Positions 63,901-64,000 of a DNA stretch of 64,000 nucleotides are shown here, piece by piece (the stretch's first letter is position 1; each line of letters starts with the position of its first letter). Source of the DNA: Gymnorhina tibicen (Eukaryota; Chordata; Aves; Passeriformes; Artamidae). The stretch is from contig VXAZ01003274.1 of assembly GCA_013399875.1 (NCBI GenBank), forward strand, positions 535,360 to 599,359, written 5' to 3'. The position numbers and the translations under genes were made by a program. The notes below the pieces were generated by a model, which saw only the letters and a list, made by a program, of their open reading frames with translations, had not been told where the DNA came from and ran no database searches.

Positions 63901-64000
63901 GTTAGAGCACAAAACACTGTCTTTCCTGGAAGCTCCCTATTTATTACTATAGCTGCTCTTCATCATTTTGCACTGTAGTAGCCACTGTGCATCAGCAGCT
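60966..64000. other. Unique sequence, no gene found
   Basis: No exon, RNA gene or large repeat recognised. Overlapping + strand frames at 61077-61356 and 61694-62014 lie in a less AT-rich patch but lack domains. AT-rich duplicated words (CTTAATATTTATCAAA near 62120 and 62194) and a 17-base direct repeat at 62809-62854 are present. Confidence 0.55.
62809..62854. repeat. 17-bp direct duplication, 29-bp period
   Basis: CCTGAGGAAACAGAAAT occurs perfectly at 62809-62825 and 62838-62854, separated by TGAGGAAAATTT. Probably a local duplication. Confidence 0.8.

Noticed and set aside
1..64000. CRISPR arrays, bacterial operons or ribosome binding sites
   Set aside because: No regularly spaced direct repeats or coding operons are present. 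The sequence is vertebrate nuclear DNA.

Overview
The window looks like bird nuclear DNA: an AT-rich, gene-poor stretch with sparse interspersed repeats. The evidence for a bird is several CR1 LINE fragments, some ending in the octamer-type tail (ATTCTGTG repeated) typical of avian CR1, plus two long terminal repeats of a family that looks like the ERVL-type LTRs common in birds. The species cannot be named from this. I find no protein-coding exon of a host gene that I can support. The open reading frames present are short, lack recognisable domains, or lie inside repeats.

Layout. Positions 1-1000 resemble the 3' end of a transcript on the + strand: several AATAAA signals, the last 21 bases before an A-run. 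From 1 kb to 10.5 kb the sequence is mostly unique, with one faint MIR-like remnant. A CR1 tail lies at 10.5 kb. A truncated LTR on the minus strand lies at 14.5-15.2 kb and carries an assembly N. An old CR1 copy lies at 17.7 kb. The stretch 18-28 kb is unique apart from a dense run of small stem-loops near 23.1 kb. Between 28.4 and 33.1 kb are four CR1 pieces: two on the minus strand, including reverse transcriptase motif A and the ORF2 C-terminus, and two on the plus strand. A complete solo LTR on the plus strand, with a nearly perfect 5-bp target duplication, lies at 36.07-37.15 kb. A CR1 3' portion with a readable ORF2 segment is at 40.4-40.9 kb. A much older minus-strand CR1 copy, about 1 kb long and still showing degraded reverse transcriptase motifs, is at 43.6-44.6 kb. 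From 45 kb to the end there are faint ancient repeats, a decayed tandem array near 57.5 kb, another CR1 tail at 58.5 kb, and otherwise unique DNA.

Nothing here works as a gene system. The readable history is of transposition and decay: several CR1 generations of different age, two opposite-facing insertions of one LTR family, and very old elements shared with other amniotes. I looked for a new system and did not find one. The least explained items are the stem-loop cluster near 23.1 kb, the approximately 54-bp tandem array near 57.5 kb, and the possible transcript end at the left edge. All family assignments were made by eye, without database searches.
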